From: Botryotinia globosa
Lineage: Eukaryota; Ascomycota; Leotiomycetes; Helotiales; Sclerotiniaceae
Direction of reading: 5' to 3'
DNA: 64,000 nucleotides
Assembly: GCA_014898425.1 (NCBI GenBank)
Contig: RCSZ01000016.1
Span: 496,001-560,000, forward strand
The notes under the pieces are model-generated. The model did no database searches, was not told the origin of the DNA, and saw only the letters and a program-made list of their open reading frames with translations. Position 1 is the first letter of the stretch. Every line of letters begins with the position of its first letter. Position numbers and translations under genes: made by a program. Shown here piece by piece: positions 1-12,693 of the stretch.

Positions 1-1265
1 TGGAGGAAGTGAGATTTTTGGGAAACACTTTAGGCGTTGAGGCTTGTAGGGTGATTGGAGAGGTTTTGGAAGAGAAGACAAGTTTGAAGGTATGTCCAGT
101 CTTCCTCCATCAATTTGTGTCTTATTTCCCTCGAGCGGGCATTTTAGATGCCTAGAACGACGGGCCAAATATAGTTGCTGACCTCTACATTAAGATTGCA
201 AACCTGGCGGATATATTTACTGGACGTTTGCTTAACGAAATTCCACAAGCTCTTTCATCTCTCCTTACTGCTCTGCTCAAGCTCCCAAATTTGCATACGG
301 TCAATTTGAATGATAATGCTTTTGGACTCAATACTCAAGCTCCGCTCGTCGCATTCCTTTCTTCGCACACTCCACTTCAACATCTCATCCTCAATAATAA
401 CGGACTGGGACCTCATGCTGGGATTCTGATTGCAGATGCACTTAGCGCATTACACGCAAAGAAAGTCGAGGCACGTGCGGCAGGAAAACAAGTTCCGGAT
501 TTGGAAACTGTCATTTGCGGACGCAACAGATTGGAGAATGGCAGTATGACGGCTTGGGCAAAGGCATATAGCTTGCATACCGGTGTAAAGGAAGTCAAGA
601 TGGTACAGAATGGCATTCGGCAAGAGGGAATTAGTCACTTGTTGAGTGAGGGTTTGAAATATGCTAAGGACATTGAGATTCTCGATCTACAAGACAATAC
701 TTTTACAATTACGGGTTCGAAGGCCTTGGCTAAAGTCGTGGGAGGATGGGCCAATATTCAGGAGTTGGGTGTTGGAGATTCCTTGCTGGGTGGGAAAGGA
801 AGTGTTATTTTTGCAGAAGCTTTGAAGAAGGGCAAAAACACCAAGTTGGAGATTTTAAGATTGCAGTTCAATGATATTGGAGTAAAGGGCCTAACAGTCT
901 TTACCGCCGCTGCGAAGGAGGCTCTACCAAAGTTGAAGAAGATTGAGTTGAATGGAAACAAATTCGACGAGGATCATGATTGCATTGTGGAGTTGAAGGA
1001 GTTGCTGGAGGAAAGAAAGGAGAAGTTAGCGGGTGAGATAATCATTGAGGATGATTGGGGTCTTGACGAATTGGAGGATTTGGAAGGAGAAAGTGATGAA
1101 GATAGTGATGAGGAAGAAGAAGAAGAAGAGGAAGAACAAGAGGAGCAAAGAGAAAAATTGATCCACGACGCAGAGGAAGCTCAAGAAGGAGAACCTGTTG
1201 CACAAAGAGAGGACAAGGATGTCGATGACCTCGCAAAGGTTCTCGGCAAGAACCTCCAAGTCTGA
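1..1265 (+). CDS. rna1: Ran GTPase-activating protein (RanGAP1/Rna1 type), 5'-truncated by window
   Basis: Cytosolic activator of Ran GTP hydrolysis, which keeps the RanGTP gradient that drives nuclear transport. Seen: exon 1 runs from the window edge to base 89 (its first two bases finish a codon), a GT donor GTATGT starts at 90, and exon 2 runs 195-1265 after an AAG acceptor; the frame is continuous across the join. About 385 residues are visible, and only the first tens of residues are missing. The protein has tandem leucine-rich repeats (for example NLHTVNLNDNAFG, LQHLILNNNGLG, IEILDLQDN, LKKIELNGNKFDED) including the conserved IPQAL and DNAFG stretches of Rna1/RanGAP. After the repeats comes a strongly acidic Glu/Asp tract and a short C-terminal helix ending NLQV, as in yeast Rna1, with no SUMO-binding C-terminal domain like that of vertebrate RanGAP1. 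The start codon lies outside the window. Confidence 0.93.
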
Positions 1266-2171
1266 AAAGCGTAATACGATTATGAATGATGGATTTTGGA
1301 TGATTTTGGCGGAAATGAATTTTCAAGGTTGTTATGGCCAAGGAATGGTTTGGTTGGATGGGTAGAACACGTTGAGGGAAAGGAAAGAGAGAATTCGGGC
1401 GGAGCTCTTTGTGCATACCCCCACTCATGTCACTGAAGTAGAACCTTCGGTTTTCTGTTTCATGCACATATGCATAGCATGGTATAATTGCTTCTTTCTT
1501 GACGAAAGTTGGCGTTGCGAGCATTCCCGTAGATAGATACTATTAGACCGGTAAAGAAATGACATTTCTTTGCCATCCAAATAAATACTATTCGTTGTTG
1601 ATTCAATTTTCATCCGACTATTGTATGTCAATAAGAAGCTTACACACCAATTAACTAACCTTCAGTACCTCAGAGCTCACCCAATAACATTTGGACCAAG
1701 ATTATTGAGGCTCTTCCACATCATCTCCATTCGCCTGTCCAGTATGTATGTCATGTCTATGTAATCTTACCATCAAACTCCGAACTCGGTAACCAATCAT
1801 GTTGAAAACATCCGATTCGTTACCGAATTGACTTTTTCAGCAGTCATCATTTTAAAGCCTCCATCCACCAGATCTAGATCTTTTGATTATATATCAAAAT
1901 TCCATAAAAACAACCAGGATCTGATTACTCACATTATCTGGAAGAAGAACAAGTCTAAAGTTCTATGTGATAGGTATACAGTATAATACAGATTCCATAT
2001 CTACGTGATGAGTAATTAGGTAGACGAAGCCAATAAATTCTAAGTTTAGGAGGTACCTCGGCCTTTACTCGCAAAGTGGGAGAGTTGACTATTTTTTTTT
2101 TCCTTTGTTGATATATGGATGACTCTTCGCTCTGAACTTGTCAGATTCCTTTTTTATTTTACTTTTTCATT
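1266..2171. other. Intergenic region between RanGAP and SSU1-like gene
   Basis: About 0.9 kb holding the 3' end of the RanGAP transcript and the promoter and leader of the transporter gene, both on the plus strand. Open frames here are short and lie antisense to UTR-like sequence. A pyrimidine-rich run (TTTTTTTTTCC near 2093) lies about 80 bases before the transporter start. I see no RNA gene or repeat. Confidence 0.6.
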
Positions 2172-3978
2172 TTGGATATCTCAATTGAAGAGATGGATCC
2201 TTCTGGTGCAGGAACATGTGCGCAAATTGCTAGGCAAGATGCTAATCGAAAGGTTGATGATGGAAATACGATACCGAGTTCGTTTGAATCAGGTGGCGCG
2301 AAGACTTTTGATCCAGTGGACATAGAGATCGCGAAGCAAAACACCGGATGGAGGAAGATTGTCAGGAATTTCACTCCCTCGTATGTTGTTTTCTTTTGTG
2401 TCATCAGTATCTCAGGGAAGACTCTTATTAGTGTTAAGATCTTTGCCACCTTCTTTTTCCTCCTTTTCACGTTCTAACATACCCCTTCTAGCTGGTTCTC
2501 CGTAACAATGGGCACGGGAATCGTATCTATTCTACTTCATAATCTCCCCTACAATGGTGCCTGGCTGAAATATATCTCTATCATCATATTTGTACTCAAT
2601 ATCGTGCTTTTTTGCACATTTCTTGGTATTTCGCTGGTGAGATATATTTTATATCCGCAAATATGGAGCGCGATGATACGGCATCCAGCGCAATCGCTAT
2701 TCCTGGGAACGTTCCCAATGGGACTGGCAACGATTATCAATATGATTGTCTTTGTGTGTGTACCGTCTTGGGGAGGATGGGTGGTTTATTTGGTGAGTTT
2801 TGTTTACCTTTTACAGTTTTGAAAAACTTGAGCGGCATGGATGAGAACTAATCTCTTGTGTAGGCTTGGGCTTTGTGGTGGATAGATGCGGTTATTTCTG
2901 TAGCGACTTGCTTCTATCTTCCTTTCGTAATGTATGTTCGCCCTTTCATTCAAGTTCTGTTTTTCATTTGATTAATCTCTCTCGTAGCATGTCTCTTCAT
3001 AAAGTTGAACTCTCAACTATGACGGCCGCTTGGCTTCTCCCGATCGTTGCCCCGATCGTTGCAGCCGCTTCAGGGGGCATCGTCGCTTCCGTCCGTAAGT
3101 CTATTTCTCTTGTCTCAACTCCACATTCCTCCATATCTAGATACATCCGTTTGGATTTTGCAATCTTCTCAATTTTCATTTGACTTCGGGTTGCAAAATT
3201 TCCTCCCAAAATTCCATCTCCTAACAAATTAACAAACAAAAGCTTACATTTCTCAGTCCCCAATCCCCAACACGCCCTCTATACCGTCCTAATCTCCTAC
3301 ATCCTCTTCGGAACCGGTTTCCCCCTCGCAATGACAATCCTAGTAATATACTTCCAACGTCTCACCGTCTACAAAATCCCTCCTCGAGAGGTAATTGTTT
3401 CTGTCTTCCTCCCCCTCGGTCCCCTAGGCCAAGGCGGTTTCGCACTCATGCAACTGGGAAAAGTTTCCTTAGCCCTCTTCCCCCAAACCAACACTCTCCC
3501 CGCAATCCCAGCTCCTGGCCCTGGCCCTATTTTCTATACTCTCGGATTCCTCTTCGCGCTTATCATGTGGGGCTTTGGTCTCCTGTGGTTATTCTTCGCG
3601 TTGGCAAGTATTTCCCAATCGAGATTTCCGTTTAATATGGGATGGTGGGGATTCACCTTCCCGCTGGGAGTTTTCACAACATCGACTGTGATGATAGGAG
3701 CAGAGCTTCCTTCGCGATTTTTTAGAGTGCTAGGAACGGTTTTTAGTGTCCTGGTCACGGCGTTGTGGGTAATGGTTGCGGTGGGAACGGTCAAGAAGGC
3801 GTTTTGGGGAGGGTTGATTTTCGCGCCTTGTTTGAAGGATGTGGAGGGGGCGGAGAGGGAGGCGAGAATCCATTTTGAGGGGAGGGGGAAAGGGAGGAAG
3901 AAGGGAGATAAGGAGAGTGGGGATGAGAATGGGAATGGGGTTATACAGAGGAGAACGGGGATTCCAAGTCCTGTTTAG
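2172..3978 (+). CDS. Sulfite efflux pump SSU1-like transporter (TDT/C4-dicarboxylate family)
   Basis: Plasma-membrane exporter of the tellurite-resistance/dicarboxylate transporter family; fungal SSU1 members expel sulfite and support sulfite tolerance and sulfur homeostasis. Five exons: 2172-2380, 2492-2792, 2864-2931, 2988-3094, 3257-3978. All four introns have GT-AG ends (GTATGT, GTGAGT, GTATGT, GTAAGT donors) and keep the frame, giving 468 residues, close to the roughly 460 of yeast SSU1. A second ATG at 2193 would give 461. Signature stretches are WFSVTMGTGIVSILLHNLPY at the first membrane helix, MTAAWLLPIVAPIVAAASGG in the middle, and PLGPLGQGGFALMQLG, all characteristic of the family. 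About ten hydrophobic helices follow, then a basic Gly/Lys/Arg-rich cytoplasmic tail. Family assignment is firm. The substrate (sulfite rather than malate) is inferred from the closer resemblance to SSU1. Confidence 0.88.
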
Positions 3979-6900
3979 GGTTAGCGAGGATGTGCTTTCT
4001 CGTTTTGGCGTGCAGATTTTTTCTTCAAGTCTTTTGGATTAGATGGATTGGGATGAAGCTCGCGCTTTTTGGGCTACTATTTCCTGTTTTTCATGTTGTA
4101 CAGATAGACTAATATAATATTTAGAGAACTCCATAATAAAGTATAATCATCAGATACCAATATTTACACATTCTACCCATCTACAAACATCTGCAGACTC
4201 TAAAAGCGATAGTCAATATAAATAGCAAGTTAAATTCCGACTTCTGAATTCAATCCGAGGATGTAGAAGATTAAGATGCGCTCTTGATGATTAAATTTTA
4301 AAGGATTTTTGATCTCAAGACCAGAGATGGAAATCAAGTTTCCTAGTATTTGTTATATTTGTACATATATGACTAAGTCATATTCACACTATACACCTAC
4401 CTTGACCAGCTTTTAATATACAAATCTATTCATTCATTCATTCATTCATTCATTCATTCATTCATTCATTCATTCATTCATTCATCTTACATTATCTACA
4501 ACCATCTTACATTATCTACAACTATCAACAACAAAAGAGATTTATATCTACTAAACCTTATCACCTCATCTCAAATACAACTTAGCAGCACATATATATT
4601 CCTAACCGATTTCTAATCGATCCGCAACATACCCAGAATATCTATCCATCCATCTATCTACCTCTCAATACTTATCTACTTATCTACTTACCCACCCAAT
4701 AACTCATCCTCTCTGATCGAGTAATCTAAACCCAAATCTCTACTTCATTTTCTCGAGTTTCCACTCCCATTCCCATTCCAACATCCCCATACATTCCTCC
4801 ACCTTTCCATCCATCACTCCCTCACTCCCAAACAAACAAACGACCACAGAAATTCCTGAAAATATCAAAAAGCAGAAATACCCCAAAAGATCTATCAAAT
4901 ATCCGAATTATAATTAAATCTTTCCTCGAATATACAAACCATACATACATACACTACACTACACTATATTACACTACACTACACTCTGCCAACTCCCCCT
5001 CCCCTGAAAGCAATATATACATATACACATACACACATACACACAACAAATCTTCACATCTACATCCACATCCGCATTCCCACACAAGACGAGGCACACA
5101 TATCCAAGCACCACAACCACATCACAATCACATCACAATACCAAGAACCCCCCCTTTCCCAAACAAAATCCTCCCTAACCGACCCAATGCTTCCAAATCC
5201 GTGAAGGAATGAATGAATGAATAAATGAACCGAGTATACATATATATCCGCCTACATTTCTTTCCTGGATATTCTACCACATCTACTCCATTCCATTCCT
5301 ATCCTACTTTTCAAAGCTCGTGTGTATCGACTCAGGGGAAAGCTAATTATGTATCCATTTCTGGTTGATTTGTTGATAGTGTAGTCAGAAGATATATTCA
5401 ACTCGAGCAAGTCGTGGGATTTGAGATATATTGATATGCTTCTGGACTTCTGTCGCTGGAACGTAGAATCATGCGTCTTTGCGTATGGACAGTGGGGACT
5501 AGAATGTGAGCAGTTGTTTTGCTGCTTCCGAGACTCGTATACCCGTGGCTATGGCAGAGGGAAGATTGAAATGAAGTGGGGAGTAGATATTTGAGACTTG
5601 AAAAAAACAAGAAAGAACGAAAAGGGGCTGGAGAATGAAGAGATGAGTGAGAAGTAAGAGAAAAAAAGACGTGTAGAGGAACGATGAAGAGAGAAATGAA
5701 ATGAACAGAAGTGAAGGATGGAATGAGCGTATACTTCGTTCAAACCACCATCGAAAGCGAACACTTCACTGCCACTCATTACCTAACCAACCCGTGAACT
5801 TTCTCAGTATCATATCGTCGATGCAACTATCAGAGCATCGCTTAGAGATTAATCTTCTACATTGGTATGACTGATAAACAACCTCGTGTATGTATTGCAG
5901 CCAAATTTCCGAGCCAAGTTCGACATTCGGAAATGATCAAATCTTTCCCGTCTCCAATAACACGTCCATCGGCAAAATTCAGCATGCAATTCGATAAATT
6001 CAAGGAATCCATTCGTGCACATCACTCGGGTGAACTTGCAAATGTGAAGAAGTCTGAAACAATTTTCGAACATCATCAAAGTCCTTGGGTGTACGTTACT
6101 TTCGGACACGTACCATGGCGGTTGACCCAATATCATTTGACGATTAGATATTGTCTCGCTTCGAGACTTGTCTAACATTGATAGGACCAACTGCTGTGAT
6201 CTAGATTTAATGTCCGTGGCGTTGAAGAAATCACAAACACGTGTAATTTAACTTCTACTCCAATCAGAGCAATTTTGACAGCTTTATCAGCGCACAGTTG
6301 TACAAATCGATCTCCATAATGTACTAGGAGTAGTATCTTGAAGCTACTCTCAAGGTCAACTTCGATCGACAAAGGGGTGACGTTAGGATGATGCGGGTTA
6401 CTAGTCTCGACCATCAAGGGACCAGGTTAAATCGGCAAGAATACCAAGAGAACTCAATATTGTTTGCAGCATTCATAAACTAAGGAATAAGAGATGCGGA
6501 AAGAGTGGTCTGGGCCCTCCTCCACAATCGTGAAGTTGTGACATTAACTCCTATTCTTTATCAAACTTTCGGACGGTGCGAAAAGCACAGATAAATTCAG
6601 GATTAAGCGCCAGGTACCCGGGACGAACACAATAGGTAGCTTCTCTATGATTCATGAGACCTAACCACAGCGCGTATTACGATATCAGATATGTCTTGTC
6701 TTAGCCGCCGAATGGAAAGGGAAAAAGAGGTATATTGAGTGATGATTGGCTCTCGGCGGAACCGAAGCCATTGGAAATTGATCTGCACTAGTCTTCTTAT
6801 GAAACTAGGTGATATTGAAAGTAAGAAATGAATAGTTCGTTTCCAGATAGCACATGATTCTGCGAACGAGTGGTGGTGGTGAACTTGCATCTACTGGACG

Positions 6901-7400
6901 CTTGAACGCTGACACGACATTATGCGGTGATGAGGGGAGACTACCGGCAGAGGCGTGGAGACCGCAGGGAAGACATTGCATGGAAGCGCTAGAAGATTAG
7001 TAATAAGGGAAACCAAAAAAATATGTGCCGTTACTGACATACTGTACGAGAGGAGTGGGATTGACATTCGGGCTTTCTTCCGAGGATACCTCCCTCACCT
7101 GAACAACGAAGAAACGTTGTATTCTCCGTATCACAAAAAATTCAATAATATTACGAAATCGTACACACACAGATAGACGGATGTAAAAAGAATAGAAAAT
7201 CACCGGATCTTCGACCATCGGGAGTCGGAAATGACATTCAGTGAAGAATGCGGAGTATAGTAGTATAGCATTGTAGTAGTAATGTAGAGTAGTGTGAGCT
7301 CCAGATTGGTAGATGATATGTTATCGAACTTTCAATAAGCGGGACGATGAAGATGTTTGGTTAGAGATGGGTAAGCGAAGCAGAGGACGATGATATCCAG
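3979..7400. other. Gene-free region downstream of SSU1-like gene
   Basis: After the transporter stop and a probable AT-rich 3' end (about 4100-4150), the DNA is noncoding in appearance: an ATTC microsatellite at 4428-4485, C-rich and A-rich low-complexity sequence to about 5200, then mixed unique sequence. The longest open frames (about 100 codons near 5850-6190, overlapping on opposite strands) resemble no family I know, have no coding-like bias, and are best treated as chance. I cannot exclude an intron-rich small gene or a noncoding transcript. Confidence 0.5.
4428..4485. repeat. ATTC tetranucleotide microsatellite
   Basis: About fourteen consecutive copies of a four-base unit (ATTC/CATT), uninterrupted. 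It lies in noncoding DNA downstream of the transporter gene and is followed by a short duplicated CTTACATTATCTACAACC-like segment. Confidence 0.95.
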
Positions 7401-8159
7401 GGTGATGTTAATCTGGTCGATGTAACATCAATCTATGTGGATTATGAATTTCATTTCCTTCAACCAAAATTTCAACATTTCTTCATCTCAACCAGGACTG
7501 AATGCGTGTAAGATTTCAAACAGGCTAAATGTTGAAGCATGACAATGTCACACACAGTATGCCATTGACAGCGGGGAACTTGCTAATATGATGGATGATG
7601 GATGATAATATATGGGGATGGAGGATAAGGAATGTGAATGAGGATCCCCCCCGGATATCAATGGGAGATGGATGTCGATGCGAACTCAATGGGGGATGTT
7701 GATGCGGGACCATGGCCGGCCTTCCCGTTCCGTTTGCTCGTGATGAGGATGTTTAGTAACTTAGTAAGTGGAGGGCAAGGTAAGCAAGCAAGAGCGAGAA
7801 ACGCGAGGCGACTTCAGGCAAGGCTTGGAGTTGAGTGAGGCAACTTGCAAGAAAGAAGAAAGAGGGAAAGATACGAGACCAACAGAACTGAGAACGGTCA
7901 CAACTTCCGAAAGAAGAAGGCGTCACAAGTTCACAACCTTTCGGCCTTATGTGGCTTCACACGTGCAGATGGCAAAAGTAAAGCAGGAAGAATGATTGGG
8001 ATTCGGGAAGGATTATAATATCGAGAGCCATAAAAAAGGCCCAACGAGGAATATTAAGGCGGTTCTCCACCAGTAATAAGATAGTATGAAGATGGATTTT
8101 CTGATTGATTGATATTTTTACATTGGTCTGGACTTTTTGATAGACAAGAAGCAGTATCA

Positions 8160-8223
8160 TGCATGTATGGCATATATGGCATATATGGCATATATGGCAT
8201 ATATGGCACATGATATATGGCAT
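8160..8223. repeat. Decamer tandem repeat GCATATATGG
   Basis: About five tandem copies of a ten-base unit (GCATATATGG, last copies degenerate). Each unit contains the self-complementary core CATATATG, so the array could form cruciform or hairpin structures. Confidence 0.85.
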
Positions 8224-8679
8224 GATTTTGGTAGATGGTGGATAGATAGTAGGTGGAAGATGGATAACTTTGCCTTGCCCACATGGTGCAGTAACTGAAG
8301 ACGACCACGGATACTGGATGCATCATCATAGACAGATTCATCAGGTACTGGAGTAGCATTGTGATTGTGAAAGTATTGAATCGATTGACATCAAGACATC
8401 GATGCCAGCACTGCATAACACTTCCCTACCGGTACATGTTGGATGTATCAAAGTTACCAACTTAGCATACATCTCGTTCCTTGATACCCAACCCAACCTT
8501 TCCCACCCTTCCACGGGGATGTCACCCGTTTTGATCTTCAAGGCTCACGGTTATCTAGACTCCGAAGCACCGAATGTCCACCCCGACCGAAGATTGCAGA
8601 AGAATCCGACCCTCTTGCTTTTCCTTTTGGCTTTCGTGCTTCAATATTGCAAGGCTCCAGTGACAGACGGATAGATACA

Positions 8680-8815
8680 CACGCACATCCTCACATCCTC
8701 ACATCCTCACACACACATCCTCACACACATACACATACACATACACATACACATCCTCACATCCTCACACACACACACATCCTCACATCCTCACACACAC
8801 ACACACACACATATA
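8680..8815. repeat. ACAC / ATCCTC compound microsatellite
   Basis: Alternating runs of CA dinucleotides and CATCCT hexamers over about 135 bases in noncoding DNA. The Thr/His/Pro-rich open frame across it is only a by-product of the repeat. Confidence 0.9.
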
Positions 8816-9281
8816 CCACACCCCTTCTCTCTCGTGATACGTACCGTACATACTCCACCTACACCGACTTTTCTTGATCCTGATTCGTCATCATACGGTT
8901 GATGGCACAAACAGGGAATCGAGGAAGGGTATCTGTGATGAGTTTGATTGAATGGCAACGGGAAAGTCCAATTGGGAAAAGAGAGAGATTATTGGTAATG
9001 TTCCATGCGAGTTGGAAATTGGAATTGAAGGTCGAATGAAGGTACTGTGCCTGGCCCAACGTACCTGATATTTTGGATGAAGTGATGTTATCATGTTATA
9101 TACTACATAGTAACATAGTACAGTACATAGTACACACAGATACATATAGGTCAGCTTGAAAGATGATGAAGATGATGAGAATATCACGAGTCACGAGTCA
9201 AGAGCGAAGATCATTTAATCCCGTTTTTCCCCTCTCTCCGGACCTCCACTACGTCTATCTCAACCCCACTAAAATTCAAAA

Positions 9282-9372
9282 CTTTTTTTTTTTCTTTTGT
9301 TTTGTTTTGTTTTGTTTTCTTTCCTTTCCTTTCCTTTCCTTTCCTTTCCTTTCCTTTCCTTCCCTTTCCTTC
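9282..9372. repeat. Polypyrimidine tract with CCTTT pentamers
   Basis: A T run, TTTTG pentamers and then about eleven CTTTC/CCTTT pentamers, all pyrimidine apart from a few G on this strand. Long homopyrimidine tracts like this are often found upstream of fungal genes; the Phe/Leu/Ser-rich frames it creates are not genes. Confidence 0.9.
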
Positions 9373-9917
9373 GTACAGTAATTAGTACAGACTACAGACT
9401 GTACAGTAGTCATCATATTCACAACCTGGAAGTATTCAAGTACGAGGTGCGGATTGATGGCTGTACCCAATCTAACCCAAAAGAGAACCAACCACTCCCA
9501 ACCACCAACCAATTTATTGCTTTTGCTTCCTCTTTTCCATGCACCAATGAAAACTAGGCAATCAACGGCCCTTTGCCCTTCCTTTCGTATCCATTGACCT
9601 TGATAATATATCAACCAATGAGAGAATTACGAGCGAGATTATTGGGAGCGATGAGGCCATCACTCGAAGAGAAGAGAAGAGAAGAGAAGAGAAAAGAAAT
9701 ATAACAAATAGCTGTCTTCACCCTCCGTAGTAGCTAGCAGCATTACGATAACAGACCTTGAGATCTTCGACCTTGACCCTTATTAGACCTTAGATCTTGT
9801 TAGACCTGGGACCTTGACCTTGACTTTGACTTTGACCTTGGCTTTAACCTCACACCCGTGACCCTCCTCATGCCTCATGCCTCATGCCTTGGACCTTGCA
9901 GCCTTGATGTTGGTTTG

Positions 9918-9985
9918 GATATTATTATTATTATTAGTAGTAGTACAGTAGTATTATTATTATTATTATTATTGTTATTATTTAT
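9918..9985. repeat. ATT trinucleotide microsatellite
   Basis: Two runs of ATT triplets separated by a short AGT-rich segment, in AT-rich noncoding DNA. Confidence 0.9.
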
Positions 9986-11204
9986 TCCCTTGAAAAATTA
10001 TTCATCAATTAAATTCTCTTTCAGTCAAATCCAGTCAAATCCAGTCCATTTAATATGTAAAATAAAATAAAGTAAAACTTACCTAGGTAACATAAAACTT
10101 GATAAAAGAAAATACCAGATATTACAAATCACACTATCCTCCATTCACCTTAGCTCCCTTTGCTAGCCCAACCCCACTAAGTTACTCATATCTCGAGATC
10201 CCCAATCAAAACCTTTCATCTCCCCCTTCCTTTAACATCAACAACGAATCAAACAATTTCAACGCAAAACCACAAACCAAAAACGACCCATTTTCATTTT
10301 CATCGTTGTTACCCCAAGACTCAAACGTGCTCGACATACCAATCAGACGTTTTTCCAGTATTTATCGAGTCCCTTTTGCGCGATAACGAATCATTTCACC
10401 TCAATTCTACCTCCTCTTGCACAATTTGGTTTTCCATCCATACAGATGGTCGCATCGCATCGCAACTGTACACAGAAATAACCTTAACAATCGACACAGC
10501 ATAAAGGTTGATTGATTAGAGAAAGAAGCACAGTCAATCCAGTCAATCCAGTCCAATCCAGTCCAGTCCAATTACGCTCGTGATTTTTTCCCTCTCCCGA
10601 TCGTTACGAATTCCCTCGGTTTATTGACGTGAATTGGTATAGGAATCTCAATTTCTACCCATCTAAAACATACTTGTGCCTAGGCTTCTTTCTTTGTTTA
10701 CCTGTACTAGACGCGCTCAATTCCCAAGGGAACGCAAGCAAAGAAGAGAAACTCCAATAACGTGTCAGATACCTTGTATCAAACATCGTGGGATTTTGGG
10801 AAAAAGAGGGGTGGTGACAAGCCAGAGCAGAACACTGCCAATCATTCATCGTTTTCCTCCACCAGCAATATCATCGCCATAGCCCTATCAACAACTCCAA
10901 AGACCTCAACGCCAAAACAATTGGCCATAGCACCGATCCCGTGATTAATTCTACCTGCGGGAAGGATTAAACTGAGCTTGCCATTGAATTGATCGGAATT
11001 GATTCCAAGTCGCGTATTGGAAGGTGAGTCTCTTCCCTAGTCAAACAATTTGATACTTCAAATTTCATATCCACCGTCTAAAAGTTGTTTACCCTCGGCT
11101 TCTCTGCTCTTGATTTGTCCTCATTGTCGCGGCTGCGTGTCACACTAGCATCCAAGCTATGGGTACACAATAGGAGCTAAAGCGTGATGAGTACTTGATC
11201 ATTT

Positions 11205-11258
11205 CGAAGCAAAGCAAAGGAAACTGAAAGCAAAGCAAAGCAAAGCAAAGCAAAGTGG
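11205..11258. repeat. AAAGC pentanucleotide repeat
   Basis: Interrupted run of AAAGC pentamers (GCAAAGCAAAG...) in the HapB upstream region, with five perfect units in its second half. Confidence 0.85.
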
Positions 11259-12327
11259 GAAACTACTTATACTATATACACGTACGAATCTTCTAGGATA
11301 ACTAACTAACATTCATCTTGTCTACTTCTCTTAGCCAGTCAACTTGAAGAGTCACACAACACATACACACACACACGCATCAGATCGATCTATACCAGGA
11401 TTCCATTCTTTCAAATCCACGTATCAATTCACTTCTTTCACTGCCGTACTTACTTGGTTTATTGAACCGAACCGACCCGAACTTTAACGCAACATTACGG
11501 TTCATTCACTTCCGAGCAAAGTTGAAGTTACCTAGGTTGACTACCAAGCACTCGACTCTCCAACCCAGCTTAAGCTCATCCCAGCCCCCCTTCCCATCAA
11601 AACTTATTAAACTTACCAATCATTGAGTCAATATCACAAGGTACAGTACCCCTCAAACACATTACAGCCGCACTGCTCTACTCCACGTCAAAGCTCCTTT
11701 ATCGCAACCTGCAAGGAAGGAAAAGCTCTTCTTTGCATTTATTGATACATAATACGTACAACTTACTTACTTACACATACACCTATTAGGTACATCAAGG
11801 GTCCAACGCGCAACACAAACCACCAGTTTGTTACTTGATTTGAATTTTCAATTTCAAGTACGTCACGTCACTTAAATTAGAATAATATTCCCAATTATTA
11901 TTCCATTATTACCGGTAAAGCTAAAGAAAGCTCATACACAAGGTAAGCGTAGCTTTTGCATGACCTCCACATGCATTGCCAGCGCATCACTGGTCAAAGG
12001 CAAAAAAATCATTACATCGGGTCCCAAACCCTTCCCCTCTCCATTATTCCAATCATCCCCTCTCATTCCGAAGCTTGATTCAATCTTGACCATTCATCAT
12101 AACTAATTTGCTTGGTTGGATAGGCATACATTGCAAAAAGTCAATATTTACTGGAGAAAGCTTCATTCCTCTACGAGTGGCTCGCGAAATCGCTAGATAC
12201 CACAAAAGGTTGTTCAACGTTTATCTTGAATAACTTCAACCCGATATTCTCACGTGGGGTGACCAACTTTCGAGCCTAATACGCCGCACGCCTCACTCGA
12301 GCGCCTTTCGTTTACATCAGCTTGCAT

Positions 12328-12420
12328 ATGCTGTGCTGCGGTCAATTGCGGTGTACACCTACCATATTGCTTGCCAGCACATCCACGCATACCAAGTCGA
12401 CGGTTGACGACCAGGCTTAG
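12328..12420 (+). promoter_or_regulatory. Possible upstream ORF in the HapB leader (30 codons)
   Basis: An ATG at 12328 opens a 30-codon frame closed by TAG at 12418-12420, 273 bases before the HapB start. I found no other ATG between that stop and the main start. If the transcript begins upstream of 12328, this uORF could dampen HapB translation. The transcription start is not known, so the regulatory role is inference only. Confidence 0.3.
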
Positions 12421-12693
12421 GCACTAGCTCAGTGACAGCCACCTGGAACCTTTGCGACAGCATTGCCAACGCGTTAATCCGAGTCATCGAATTTTCCGAT
12501 TTTCATCATAATACTCAACTCCAATTCATAACGTACTCGGTGAACTCGATAGCACTTCTTTCGTCGCTTTCTACACCTATCAAGAACTATACCTTATTGC
12601 CTCAACGCGCCCCAAGCTTCTCGCAACCGCGACTTGGACAATTGAGATCTCCACTTCTTTACAAAATTCTCTTACGGGATCAAATCTGTACAA

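Larger units (their letters stand above)
7401..12693. other. Long upstream region of the HapB gene, microsatellite-rich
   Basis: Over 5 kb without a recognisable coding gene. It contains decamer, ACAC/ATCCTC, CCTTT, ATT and AAAGC repeats and many CT-rich and A-rich runs, which look like promoter and leader DNA of a regulatory gene. Candidate splice-like motifs (for example GTGAGT near 11021) suggest a spliced 5' leader for HapB, but no exon can be fixed from sequence alone. A 30-codon upstream reading frame is noted separately at 12328-12420. Confidence 0.5.
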
